DNA of 64,000 nt, taken from Chloroflexota bacterium (GTDB lineage Bacteria; Chloroflexota; Anaerolineae; Aggregatilineales; Phototrophicaceae). Of this stretch, positions 25,835 to 34,292 are shown in pieces. Under the pieces are notes generated by a model. It did no database searches. It was not told the DNA's origin and worked only from the letters and a program-made list of their open reading frames with translations. Positions within the stretch are counted from its first letter, which is position 1; every line of letters starts with the position of its first letter. The stretch spans positions 1 to 64,000 of the forward strand of contig JAPOXG010000058.1 in NCBI GenBank assembly GCA_026707225.1, read 5' to 3'. The position numbers were made by a program, and so were the translations under genes.

Positions 25835-26896
25835 CTAATGCCGTGTGCTGCCGCGTTCGGGTCCGGTGAGCAGACGGCGCAAATTGTTGTAGTCTTCCAG
25901 TACACGTCCCGCGCCGCGGGCGACGCAGGTCATCGCGTCATCGGCGAGCCAGGAACGAATATTGACTTCTTCGCGCAGGCGTTCGTCAAGACCGCGCAGC
26001 TGCCCGCCGCCACCGGCAATCGTGATTCCGCTTTCCATCAGGTCGGCGACCAGTTCAGGCGGCGTATCGTCAAGCGCGTCCTTCACGGTATCGATGATGA
26101 TGCTGACGGAGCCGCCTATCGCTTCGCGGATTTCGATTGAACTGACCTCGACGGAATCGGGCAAACCGGTGTTCAAGTTTCTGCCTTTGACCATATAGGT
26201 GCGCTCTTGCGGCAGGGGAAAAGCCGAGCCGATGTCGATCTTCGCCTTTTCCGCCGTCGGCTCTCCGATGAGCAAATTGTGTTTGTTGCGCAGGTGCTGC
26301 ACGATGTCTTCGTCCATTTCGTCGCCGGCCACCCGAATCGAGCGGCTGATGACGATGCCACCCAAGGAAAACAGCGCGACTTCCGTCGTGCCGCCGCCGA
26401 TGTCCACCACCATGCTGCCGCGGGTCTCCAGCACTGGCAGGTTGGCGCCAATGGCGGCCGCCACCGGTTCTTCAATGAGGTGGGCTTCGCGGGCGCCGGC
26501 GTCCAGCGTCGCCTCGATGACGGCGCGTTTTTCGACCTCCGTGACCCCGCTCGGTATACCCACCACGACGCGCGGACGGGGCACCGGCACCCAACTCTGC
26601 TCATGGGCTTTCTTGATTAGATAATCCAGCATGCGAGCGGTGATTTCGTACTCGCTGATGACGCCATCGCGCAGCGGACGGACGATCAAGATATCTTTCG
26701 GATTCTTGCTCCACATTTCTTTGGCGCGCGCGCCAACTTCAATGGGCGCTCTGGTCTTGCGGTCGATCGCTACGAAGGACGGCTCATTGATGACGATGCC
26801 TTTGCCACGTACATACACCAAGGTATACGCGGTACCCAAGTCAATGCCAATGTCGAGCGAAAACAGCCCGAAGAGGAAGTCTAGGGGACTAAGCAC
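25835..26896 (-). CDS. mreB: Actin-like rod shape protein MreB
   Basis: 353 residues, with the actin-fold marks of MreB. The phosphate-1 loop is DIGIDLGTAYTLVYVRGKG at the N-terminus, phosphate-2 is MVVDIGGGTTEVALFS, and the adenosine loop is GIPSGVTEVEKRA. The N-terminal amphipathic MLSPLDFLFGLFS probably touches the membrane. It forms filaments that guide RodA-PBP2 movement. The start is GTG at 26896 with GAGGA upstream and a TATAAT 34 bases before. It is first in the mreB-mreC-mreD-PBP2 run and divergent from tilS. Confidence 0.97.
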   Translation of the reverse strand: MLSPLDFLFGLFSLDIGIDLGTAYTLVYVRGKGIVINEPSFVAIDRKTRAPIEVGARAKEMWSKNPKDILIVRPLRDGVISEYEITARMLDYLIKKAHEQSWVPVPRPRVVVGIPSGVTEVEKRAVIEATLDAGAREAHLIEEPVAAAIGANLPVLETRGSMVVDIGGGTTEVALFSLGGIVISRSIRVAGDEMDEDIVQHLRNKHNLLIGEPTAEKAKIDIGSAFPLPQERTYMVKGRNLNTGLPDSVEVSSIEIREAIGGSVSIIIDTVKDALDDTPPELVADLMESGITIAGGGGQLRGLDERLREEVNIRSWLADDAMTCVARGAGRVLEDYNNLRRLLTGPERGSTRH

Positions 26897-26929
26897 TAAT
26901 GAATCCTCGACGAAACGCGTAGTCCGCGC

Positions 26930-26935
26930 ATTATA
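26930..26935 (-). promoter_or_regulatory. -10 element of mreB
   Basis: Perfect TATAAT on the minus strand, 34 bases before the GTG start of mreB. No clear -35 at 16-18 bases. Confidence 0.45.
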
Positions 26936-27045
26936 TCATAGTTCAACATTAACGAATATTTACCGCACTCAACGTTGCGCCAACGCTGGCATTTCTTTCC
27001 TTCGCTTCAATCAAATATAGCACCGATTCGCGCATCGTTCACAAG

Positions 27046-28515
27046 ATGACCGCGCGAGGTTATGATTGGGTTGCATTTGGCGAGAAGAAGAAATTCGCAA
27101 CTCAATACGCGATGATTCTGGATACGGTTGAGAATACGTTGAGGCAGCATGACGCCATTGCCTTCGGGGAGCTGGTAATTGTGGCCGTTTCCGGTGGCAG
27201 CGACTCGGTTGCTCTGCTCCACCTATTGATTTGTTTAAAGGACGCGCTTGGAATCGACCTGCATGTCGCTTCGCTCAATCACGGTCTTCGAGCCGAAGCC
27301 GGACAGCGGGACCTTGACCTGGTCGCTGGTCTGGCGGCGCGCTGGCGCCTTCCCTATACCCTCGGTCATGCGGACGTCCCGGGGCTGTCGGCCGAATGGG
27401 GCATCGGCATCGAGGCAGCGGCGCGGCAAGCCCGCTATGCCTTTCTTGCCCAAGTCGCGCGCGAGCAGGGCGCCCGATGCGTCGCCGTCGGTCACCATGC
27501 GCTTGACCAGGCCGAGACCATTCTCATGAACATCGTCCGCGGCGCTGGCACGCGTGGATTGCGCGGCATGCGGGTCTTGTCTGATATGCCTCGCCATGCC
27601 GGCATTCGCCTGGTCCGGCCCCTGCTGAGCATCGCGAAGCAGGAGCTGGAAACGTATTGCCATGAGCACAAGCTGCCGTTTCGTGTTGATGAGAGCAATG
27701 CGGATATAAGATTTCGCCGCAATTTCCTTCGCCACGAGGTGCTCATTAGATTGCAGCGCCTGAATCCTGATGCGCTGGCCGCGTTTGAGCGCTTGGCCGA
27801 GTCCGCCGCCGTCGACGAGGACTTTCTTGCCGATCAAGTTGAACAGACGGTGATGCCATTGGCAACAGTAAAATCTGATCGCTGGCAAATGCAGATCGCC
27901 GACTTTGCCGCCTTGCATCCGGCGCTGCAGCGGCGGTTCCTCCAGACGGCCTATCGCCAACTTTCCGGCGGTTGCAATGCTCTATCGCACGCGCTCACCC
28001 TTGACTTAATCGCTTGGTCGCGCGAGGCCGCGACCGGCTCTCGCCGCGATATTACCGGCGCTCTTCAGATGCGCATGAGGTATGACGCGCTCTTTATCGA
28101 ACGGAAAGACGCAGACGACGAGCAGGATCAATACTGCTTAATCCCGATTGAGACTGACGAGCCGCTAAGGCTGGGTAACGCGATTGAGCTTCAGGGATTG
28201 ACGATTGGTCTGTCTCCTGGCGGGAATGCGGGCGGCGACGGCGTCAGGTTGCGGCTGCCGGCCTGTGCTGCTCTTCGGCTGCGCGCGCGGCGCCCGGGCG
28301 ACCGCTTCAAGCCAAAAGGGATGTGCGGCCGATCACGCAAAATCAAGGCTTGGATGATTGACCGCAAGATCCCGCGCGAGATCCGCGACCGAATTCCTTT
28401 AATCTGCGCTGATGGCGCCGTCATTGCAATCTGCTGGGGTGAAACCTGGCATCTGGCGGAGACCGCTTCTGACGGTCTGCGCGATTCTGATGTCGTGACG
28501 CTTACGCTGGCTTGA
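27046..28515 (+). CDS. tilS: tRNA(Ile)-lysidine synthetase TilS
   Basis: 489-residue enzyme that adds lysine to C34 of tRNA-Ile(CAU), so that it reads AUA. The ATP PP-loop is SGGSDS (49-54), followed by the second-domain stretch with RRNFLRHE. The C-terminal domain ends in the RRPGDRFKPKGM and KAWMIDRKIPREIRDRIPL motifs. The frame opens at the ATG at 27046; another ATG at 27112 would still keep the whole PP-loop, and neither has a clear ribosome-binding site. It is divergent from mreB and 100 bases before the response regulator. Confidence 0.95.
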   Translation: MTARGYDWVAFGEKKKFATQYAMILDTVENTLRQHDAIAFGELVIVAVSGGSDSVALLHLLICLKDALGIDLHVASLNHGLRAEAGQRDLDLVAGLAARWRLPYTLGHADVPGLSAEWGIGIEAAARQARYAFLAQVAREQGARCVAVGHHALDQAETILMNIVRGAGTRGLRGMRVLSDMPRHAGIRLVRPLLSIAKQELETYCHEHKLPFRVDESNADIRFRRNFLRHEVLIRLQRLNPDALAAFERLAESAAVDEDFLADQVEQTVMPLATVKSDRWQMQIADFAALHPALQRRFLQTAYRQLSGGCNALSHALTLDLIAWSREAATGSRRDITGALQMRMRYDALFIERKDADDEQDQYCLIPIETDEPLRLGNAIELQGLTIGLSPGGNAGGDGVRLRLPACAALRLRARRPGDRFKPKGMCGRSRKIKAWMIDRKIPREIRDRIPLICADGAVIAICWGETWHLAETASDGLRDSDVVTLTLA

Positions 28516-28551
28516 GCGCCGATTGCGGGGCTGGAAATAGCGGTTAATACG

Positions 28552-28581
28552 TTTTCACGCTATACCGACATCCTATATAAT
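28552..28581 (+). promoter_or_regulatory. Promoter of the response regulator gene
   Basis: TATAAT at 28576-28581 with TTTTCA/TTTCAC about 17-18 bases upstream (28552-28558). The transcript would start near 28588. Confidence 0.5.
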
Positions 28582-28617
28582 CTGAAGTAACCTTCCGTAC
28601 TGGGCCCGGCGGCCACA

Positions 28618-29457
28618 ATGGCTGAGAGACAGCTCATGCGACTACTGCTCGTCGACGACAACGGTGTCAACCGCTATACCGTGAGCAAAGCGTTGCAGCG
28701 CGTTGGCTATCTGGTTTCGGAAGTGAACAGCGGCGAAGCGGCGCTTGAACGTTACGACCAGTCTGACTTCGACCTCGTCCTTTGTGAAATCGACCTGCCG
28801 GGCATGGACGGCATCGACGTGCTGCAAGGCATCAAGCAACTGGCGCCGGATGCCATGGTCGTGTTGATGACTGAACAGGCGAATGTCGAAACGGCGGTTC
28901 AGGCGCTGCGGCACGGCGCCCACGATTTCCTTATCAAGCCCTGCTCCAGCGAAGACATACGCGAGAGCGTCGAACGCGGCATCGCAACTGCGCGCAGCCT
29001 GACGCGCCGCCGCCGACTGCTGGATGCCATTGAACGAACGGTCTCCGAATTGGCGCGGGAAATCTCTGATACTGCCCCCGCAGACCGCGATATGGAACCG
29101 GGCTCGGCAAAGATTCGTGAACGGCTGCCCCCGCGCGGAAACGCCATCAGTCTTGGCTCGCTCTCAGTCTTGCCCGGCAAGTATCAGATAGAGTCCGATG
29201 CCGGGTCGGTTGGCTTGACACCGACGGAATTTGATCTGCTGCTTTATCTAGCGGCACACCGCAGCCGCGTTGTATCCTGCCAGGAATTGGTGCGCGAAGT
29301 GCGCGGATATCATGCGGAAGAAGCGGAAGCGCGCGAAGTCATTCGTCCGCACGTCAGCAACTTGCGGCGCAAGCTGAAGCGCCTCGGGGACATTGACCTC
29401 ATCGTCAATGTGCGCGGCATCGGCTATCGACTCGGCGAAATCGCGGAAGCGGGCTGA
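28618..29457 (+). CDS. OmpR-type response regulator with Glu in place of the phospho-acceptor Asp
   Basis: 279 residues: receiver domain (about 7-125), linker, and winged-helix DNA-binding domain (about 190-275, with LTPTEFDLLLYLAAHRSRVVS and VRGIGYRLG). The acidic pair is D13-D14, the switch threonine lies in VVLMTEQ, and the lysine in FLIKPCS. The acceptor position is E57 (VLCEIDLPGMDG; the codon at 28786-28788 is GAA). Phosphorylation at this site is therefore not expected, and Glu may mimic it. No histidine kinase is adjacent; the nearest is at 40854-42449. A second ATG at 28636 is possible. Confidence 0.85.
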   Translation: MAERQLMRLLLVDDNGVNRYTVSKALQRVGYLVSEVNSGEAALERYDQSDFDLVLCEIDLPGMDGIDVLQGIKQLAPDAMVVLMTEQANVETAVQALRHGAHDFLIKPCSSEDIRESVERGIATARSLTRRRRLLDAIERTVSELAREISDTAPADRDMEPGSAKIRERLPPRGNAISLGSLSVLPGKYQIESDAGSVGLTPTEFDLLLYLAAHRSRVVSCQELVREVRGYHAEEAEAREVIRPHVSNLRRKLKRLGDIDLIVNVRGIGYRLGEIAEAG

Positions 29458-29535
29458 ACCGCCTCTGCCAATCCCAGCGCCATTTGATATCCTAACCGCC
29501 ATTATTCATTCGTCATTTCATTTGCCGGAGTCATT

Positions 29536-31674
29536 TTGCATCGGTTTATCTTTGCATCTGTCATCGTTGCGATTGCATGTTTTGCGCTCTCGCCCGGAAA
29601 CAGAGCGCAAAACGCGGACTGCGCGGAAGCCGGAACGCTCTCGCGCGAGACTTATTTCAGCGCAGTCTCCAGCCATGAGCGCAAATTCACCATTTATCTG
29701 CCGCCCTGTTACAACGCGACGGATGAGACTTATCCCCTGCTGCTGCTCTTGCACGGCTCGGACGCCGACGACAGTCAATGGACGCGCTTGGGCTTCTTGA
29801 ATGCGCTGGAGATAGCCATCCAGCAAGATAGCGCGGCGCCCATGATCGTCCTGATGCCCTATGGTGGAGCGCTCGCGAACAAGAATCGCTTCAACGGCAT
29901 CAGCTATGACAGGATCTTGCTCGACCTGCTGAGTCAGGTGGAAGGGCGCTATCGCACAAACGGCAGGCGCGCGATTGGCGGCATCTCGCGCGGCGGCTTC
30001 TGGGCATTCCATCTCGGCTTGCGCTTCGCTGACGAGTTCGTCGCCATCGGCGGTCACAGTCCTTATTTCGACCGCGAGCATGCCGAGCCGGTCGATAACC
30101 CGCTCGAGCTGGCGCGGAGCCTGAGGCCTGATACACATTTGCAGCTTTGGTTGGACCGAGGCACAAACGATCATGCCGCGGACGGAATCGACCGAATGCA
30201 CGTGATCTTGCGCCAGGGCGGGGTCTCGCATCAATATGTCGTGCAGCCCGGCGGTGACCACAGCGAGGCGACCTGGCGGCGATACATCGAGGATTATCTC
30301 AACTTTTATTCAAGGGCGCTTGACGGCTCCGCAGCGCCTGAAGCGACGGTGGAGCAAGCGGGGGACGACGGCTTGGAATTGTGGCTGCCGGCGGCCGGCT
30401 TCGGCGCCTTGCGCACGTCGATTGACTCGGCTGATCTGGCGAATCTGCTCGGGGGCCAGCTCAACGAGCGCCTTATCCTCAGCGAATCCAACACGGATGG
30501 ATTGCGGCGGCGCGGCATCGATCCGCATCCCCGTACTCAGATCGTCCCCGACAGCAAACTGTTTGCCGCGCTCTGGCGCGATAAGCGCAGTTACACGCTA
30601 TTGCCCTTTGACCAGCTTCACTTGCGGCTTCGCCCATTGTGGCTGGATGATGTCCCCGTCGTCGATCAGTTGGCGCGTTATCCGCTGGTCTTCCAAAGCG
30701 AGGCGCCCAATTTCAACAGCGATCGCTTGACAAGGATCACGCTTTCGGGCACGACAGCCATTGCGCGTCACACGCTGCCGGCGGTAGAAGCCATCGGTGT
30801 TGAACAGGCGGCCAGCGGCATTCGCGAATACGCGCGCCGGTCGGATTATTTTCATATCACGCACGAAGCATCGATCGCGCCGACTTGCCCGCGGCATACC
30901 GGCGTTGAGCTGGGCGGGGTCAACAGCATGTGTATGCTGCGCGACCACGCGCGGCTTTTCGACATCCTGGATGTGGACGTCGTCGATCTCACCGGCAATC
31001 ACATCAACGACTTTGGATACCAGACCTTCGAAGATACCTTGGATTACTTCGCGGAACGCGGATTCGCCCTGGTCGGCGGCGGGAGGAATCTTGAGCAGGC
31101 GCGGCAGCCTCTGATCCTGGAGCGCAATGGATCGCGAATCGGCTGGCTGGCCTGCAACAATATCGGTCCATACTACGCCTTCGCCAATGACGACCCTGAT
31201 GCGCTCGGTGGACGGCGGCCTGGGAACGCCTACTGTCGCGGCGGCTGGCTGCGCGAAACCTTGCCACTGTTGGCGGCTGAGGTTGATCTGGCGCTCTTGA
31301 GCGTTCACTATCGCGAATTCGAAACTTACCAGCCGATGCATCAGCAGCGTCTCGATTATCAGACCTATGCCGAATGGGGCGCTGATATCGTGATCGGCAC
31401 GGCGGAACACAAACCGATGACCTTCGAGTTTTATCAGACGCGGCGCGGCGAGACCGCCTTCATCCATTACGGTTTGGGCAATTTATTTTTCGATCAGCTG
31501 CCTTGGGGAAATCGGCGCTTTTTCCTCGACACGCTGTATATCTATGAAGGCGACTTGCTAACCGTAGAGCTTTTCCCCGGCATCATCGATGACCGCGCTC
31601 GGCCTCGGTTGCTCGCTGGCGAAGATCTGTACAACTTTTTGCACTTTATGTTCGTACAGAAAAACGAGTTCTAA
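29536..31674 (+). CDS. Secreted esterase-CapA (metallophosphatase-like) fusion protein
   Basis: 712 residues with an N-terminal signal-like helix (about 1-24, ending near NRAQ). Residues about 35-270 form an alpha/beta-hydrolase of the esterase D / feruloyl esterase type: LLLLHGSDADD, nucleophile elbow GISRGG (S151) and a late GGDH (H242). Residues about 385-700 match the CapA (PGA_cap) family with VDLTGNHINDFGYQT, VHYREFETYQP and YGLGNLFFDQ. CapA proteins act in poly-gamma-glutamate synthesis or resemble calcineurin-fold enzymes. The start is TTG with GGAG 5 bases upstream. Both halves lie on the cell surface; their joint substrate is unknown. Confidence 0.75.
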   Translation: MHRFIFASVIVAIACFALSPGNRAQNADCAEAGTLSRETYFSAVSSHERKFTIYLPPCYNATDETYPLLLLLHGSDADDSQWTRLGFLNALEIAIQQDSAAPMIVLMPYGGALANKNRFNGISYDRILLDLLSQVEGRYRTNGRRAIGGISRGGFWAFHLGLRFADEFVAIGGHSPYFDREHAEPVDNPLELARSLRPDTHLQLWLDRGTNDHAADGIDRMHVILRQGGVSHQYVVQPGGDHSEATWRRYIEDYLNFYSRALDGSAAPEATVEQAGDDGLELWLPAAGFGALRTSIDSADLANLLGGQLNERLILSESNTDGLRRRGIDPHPRTQIVPDSKLFAALWRDKRSYTLLPFDQLHLRLRPLWLDDVPVVDQLARYPLVFQSEAPNFNSDRLTRITLSGTTAIARHTLPAVEAIGVEQAASGIREYARRSDYFHITHEASIAPTCPRHTGVELGGVNSMCMLRDHARLFDILDVDVVDLTGNHINDFGYQTFEDTLDYFAERGFALVGGGRNLEQARQPLILERNGSRIGWLACNNIGPYYAFANDDPDALGGRRPGNAYCRGGWLRETLPLLAAEVDLALLSVHYREFETYQPMHQQRLDYQTYAEWGADIVIGTAEHKPMTFEFYQTRRGETAFIHYGLGNLFFDQLPWGNRRFFLDTLYIYEGDLLTVELFPGIIDDRARPRLLAGEDLYNFLHFMFVQKNEF

Positions 31675-31830
31675 TATCAATCAGGCGCAGGCCGTCTTGG
31701 CACGTTGATGTTGGCATCGACCGTCAAAATGCGAAAGCATGCGGGAGATCGGCCGCGGGCGCTGGTCAATTTCTGACGATATTCATACGAGTGACATGAG
31801 ATAATCTAGTCGTGGCGCGGCGTCCTAAGC

Positions 31831-31836
31831 TATAAT
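31831..31836 (+). promoter_or_regulatory. -10 element upstream of the Clp-type ATPase
   Basis: Perfect TATAAT about 22 bases before the TTG start; the -35 region is poor. The rest of the 183-base gap after the esterase-CapA gene shows nothing I recognise. Confidence 0.45.
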
Positions 31837-31857
31837 GACACTGCGCCCTGGGCGAGC

Positions 31858-34143
31858 TTGAGTGACGAGAAAGGCAGAGGATTTCTCTGGTCGATGTCTA
31901 CGCTAAATCCTGACCTGATTTCGAAGGACATGGACACGGTACTCAACGACGCGGCGCCGATGTTGAAGGACTTCCGCAAGTCGTCGATCATGCCGGAGAT
32001 GGTATTGCTGGCGCTGCTTCGGCGAGAGAATACAGCGGCTTGGCGCATGCTAAAGATGTTTGAGACATCGCGCGGCGTCGATCTCGAGCGGCTGGAGCGG
32101 CAAGTCAAGGCGGCGGCGCAATCGCGGCGGGATCCGGATGGCAGTCTTGACTTTGTCGCCATTGGCAACCGCAAGGTTTCGCTCAGCCGACAATGCATCG
32201 TCTTGTTGGATGACGGGCTTACCATCGCCAACTCGATGAATGAACAGAAAATCGACACCGATCACGCCTTGGCTGTCTTGGCGGAATCATCGGTGAGTAC
32301 CGGCGGCATCCTGCGCCAATTCAGCATCACGCCAAAGGCGATACAGGACGCCTACAGCGACGCCAGCAAGATCATCCCGGCGCGCGAAGACAGCACGACG
32401 GTGGACTTCGTCAAGCGGGCGAAACGCGGTCTGCTGCGCGCGGTCCATTTTCGTGAAGATCTGCTGCGCAACGTGATCAACGTGTTGACGCAATCGGTCA
32501 ATCGCCATATCGTGCTGGTCGGTCCTGATGGCGTCGGCAAACGCACCCTGGCGTACAGCCTGGCTCTGTTGATGGCAGAGGAAAAGGGGCCGGCGGGACT
32601 ATCGAATTTGGTGCAGATCAGCGAGACGGCGCTGCTGGATGGCGACCAGGAGGCATTTCGCGCGGGCATGAGCGCGGCGCGGCGCGGCATTCTATTCCTG
32701 CCGCTGATTCATCGTTTCTTCGGCGGTCCTATCAAAGCCGACTTCAACAAAGCGACTTCGCTGGTGCAAAAGGCTTTTCTGAGCGATGACCCGGTCATCA
32801 TCTGCACCACCAGCGTGCATGAGTTTGAGGAGCGGATTCAAGGCGTCAGCGCCATCATGGAAAACAGCCAGGTCATCCGCGTGGATGAACCGTCACTTGA
32901 AGAGACCGTTTGCATTTTGGAAACGATCGCGCCCCATTTGGAATCGGATTATGAAATCGCTGTGGATCACGATGCGCTGAAAATGGCGGCGCGCATGGCT
33001 CAGCGTTTTCTTACCATCAGCCCGCTGCCCTTGAGCGCGGAACAGCTACTGCACCGCAGTGCCGCGATGGTCAACATGGGCAAACAGGATGACCTGGCAT
33101 TCAAGCCGGAAAACAATGACGCCTCGCTCGATGTCGAAGATGTCGCGCTGGTGACAAGCCAAATGACCGGCATCCCGGTGACCAAGCTGGGCGCCGATGA
33201 GCGGCTGCGCTATGCCAATATGGAAGATCATCTGCGGCTGCGCTTGATCGGGCAGGAGGAGGCGGTGCAATCCGTTAGCCGCGCCATCAAGACCGCTCGC
33301 GTCGGGCTCAAGGATCCGCGGCGTCCCATCGGCGCCTTCCTGTTTTTGGGACCGACTGGGATCGGTAAAACGGAGCTGGCGCGCGTCCTCGCCGATTTTA
33401 TGTTCGGCAGCGAAGAGAATCTCTTCCCGCTCGATATGAGCGAATACAAAGACGAAAGCAGCATCAACCGCTTGATAGGCTCGGCTGTCGGCTATGTCGG
33501 CAGCGACGAAGGCGGGCAGCTCACCGAGCGTATACGACAGCAGCCCTACACAATAGTCCTGCTGGATGAGATCGAAAAGGCGCACCCGCGCATCATGGAT
33601 GTGCTTTTGCAGGTGATGGAAGAGGGCCGCCTTACCGATGGGCGCGGCAATATCGCGCGCTTCAGCGAGGCGGTGGTGATATTGACCAGCAATATCGGTT
33701 CCGAGCATCTGATGGTGCGGCACATCACCGAAGACCTGCGCGAGATGATTATGGAGGAAGTGCTGGAATTCCTGCGACCGGAGTTCATCAACCGGCTGGA
33801 TGAAGTGATCCTGTTCAACGCGTTGAGCGACGAAGACTTCGTGCTCATCCTTGACTTGTTGATTGAGAAGGAAAACAAACTGGCGAAGGAACGGGGATTG
33901 ACCCTGACCTTTACGCAGGGCGCCAAAAACTGGCTGCTCGCCCAGAATGACGAGCCCGAATTCGGCGCTCGGCCGCTGCGTCGGATCCTGCGCCGCAATC
34001 TGCGTGAACCATTGGCTGATTTTCTGCTGCGCGCCAATCCGCCGGAAGGCACCGAGGTGCGGATCAGCGCCAGCCGCCGCCGTGGTGGCGGGTTGAAGTT
34101 TTCCGCCAACGTCGACGGTGAGGAGTTCGTGCTTGATTCCTGA
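31858..34143 (+). CDS. ClpB/ClpC-like AAA+ protein with degenerate first ATPase domain
   Basis: 761 residues. A divergent Clp-N region (about 14-160) precedes D1, then D2. D1 keeps a Walker A (GPDGVGKRT, 222-230), but its Walker B acidic pair is P282-L283 (ILFLPLIH) and the usual arginine-finger RRF is absent. D2 is complete: GPTGIGKTE (498-506), LLDEIEKAH (568-576), sensor LTSNIG, and GARPLRR. No long ClpB M-domain and no ClpP-binding (I/L/V)GF loop are seen. I infer a ClpP-independent unfoldase powered only by D2. The start is TTG at 31858; an ATG at 31894 is also possible. An intrinsic terminator follows. Confidence 0.8.
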   Translation: MSDEKGRGFLWSMSTLNPDLISKDMDTVLNDAAPMLKDFRKSSIMPEMVLLALLRRENTAAWRMLKMFETSRGVDLERLERQVKAAAQSRRDPDGSLDFVAIGNRKVSLSRQCIVLLDDGLTIANSMNEQKIDTDHALAVLAESSVSTGGILRQFSITPKAIQDAYSDASKIIPAREDSTTVDFVKRAKRGLLRAVHFREDLLRNVINVLTQSVNRHIVLVGPDGVGKRTLAYSLALLMAEEKGPAGLSNLVQISETALLDGDQEAFRAGMSAARRGILFLPLIHRFFGGPIKADFNKATSLVQKAFLSDDPVIICTTSVHEFEERIQGVSAIMENSQVIRVDEPSLEETVCILETIAPHLESDYEIAVDHDALKMAARMAQRFLTISPLPLSAEQLLHRSAAMVNMGKQDDLAFKPENNDASLDVEDVALVTSQMTGIPVTKLGADERLRYANMEDHLRLRLIGQEEAVQSVSRAIKTARVGLKDPRRPIGAFLFLGPTGIGKTELARVLADFMFGSEENLFPLDMSEYKDESSINRLIGSAVGYVGSDEGGQLTERIRQQPYTIVLLDEIEKAHPRIMDVLLQVMEEGRLTDGRGNIARFSEAVVILTSNIGSEHLMVRHITEDLREMIMEEVLEFLRPEFINRLDEVILFNALSDEDFVLILDLLIEKENKLAKERGLTLTFTQGAKNWLLAQNDEPEFGARPLRRILRRNLREPLADFLLRANPPEGTEVRISASRRRGGGLKFSANVDGEEFVLDS

Positions 34144-34173
34144 GGTATATGATTGCTGCGCTCATGGACTTGT

Positions 34174-34208
34174 AAGGCAGAGCCGATACTTGGCCTGCCT
34201 TGTTTTTT
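34174..34208 (+). terminator. Intrinsic terminator of the Clp-type gene
   Basis: AAGGCAG (34174-34180) pairs with CTGCCTT (34195-34201), with an inner GCC/GGC pairing, and is followed by GTTTTTT (34202-34208). A textbook Rho-independent terminator. Confidence 0.85.
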
Positions 34209-34292
34209 GAGCGTGGGCGCGCGAGAACGTTTTGGAAACAGGTTGGACGGGCGCGCGGCTGAATATTCCAGTTTGAGGAGCAAGAAGGACAA

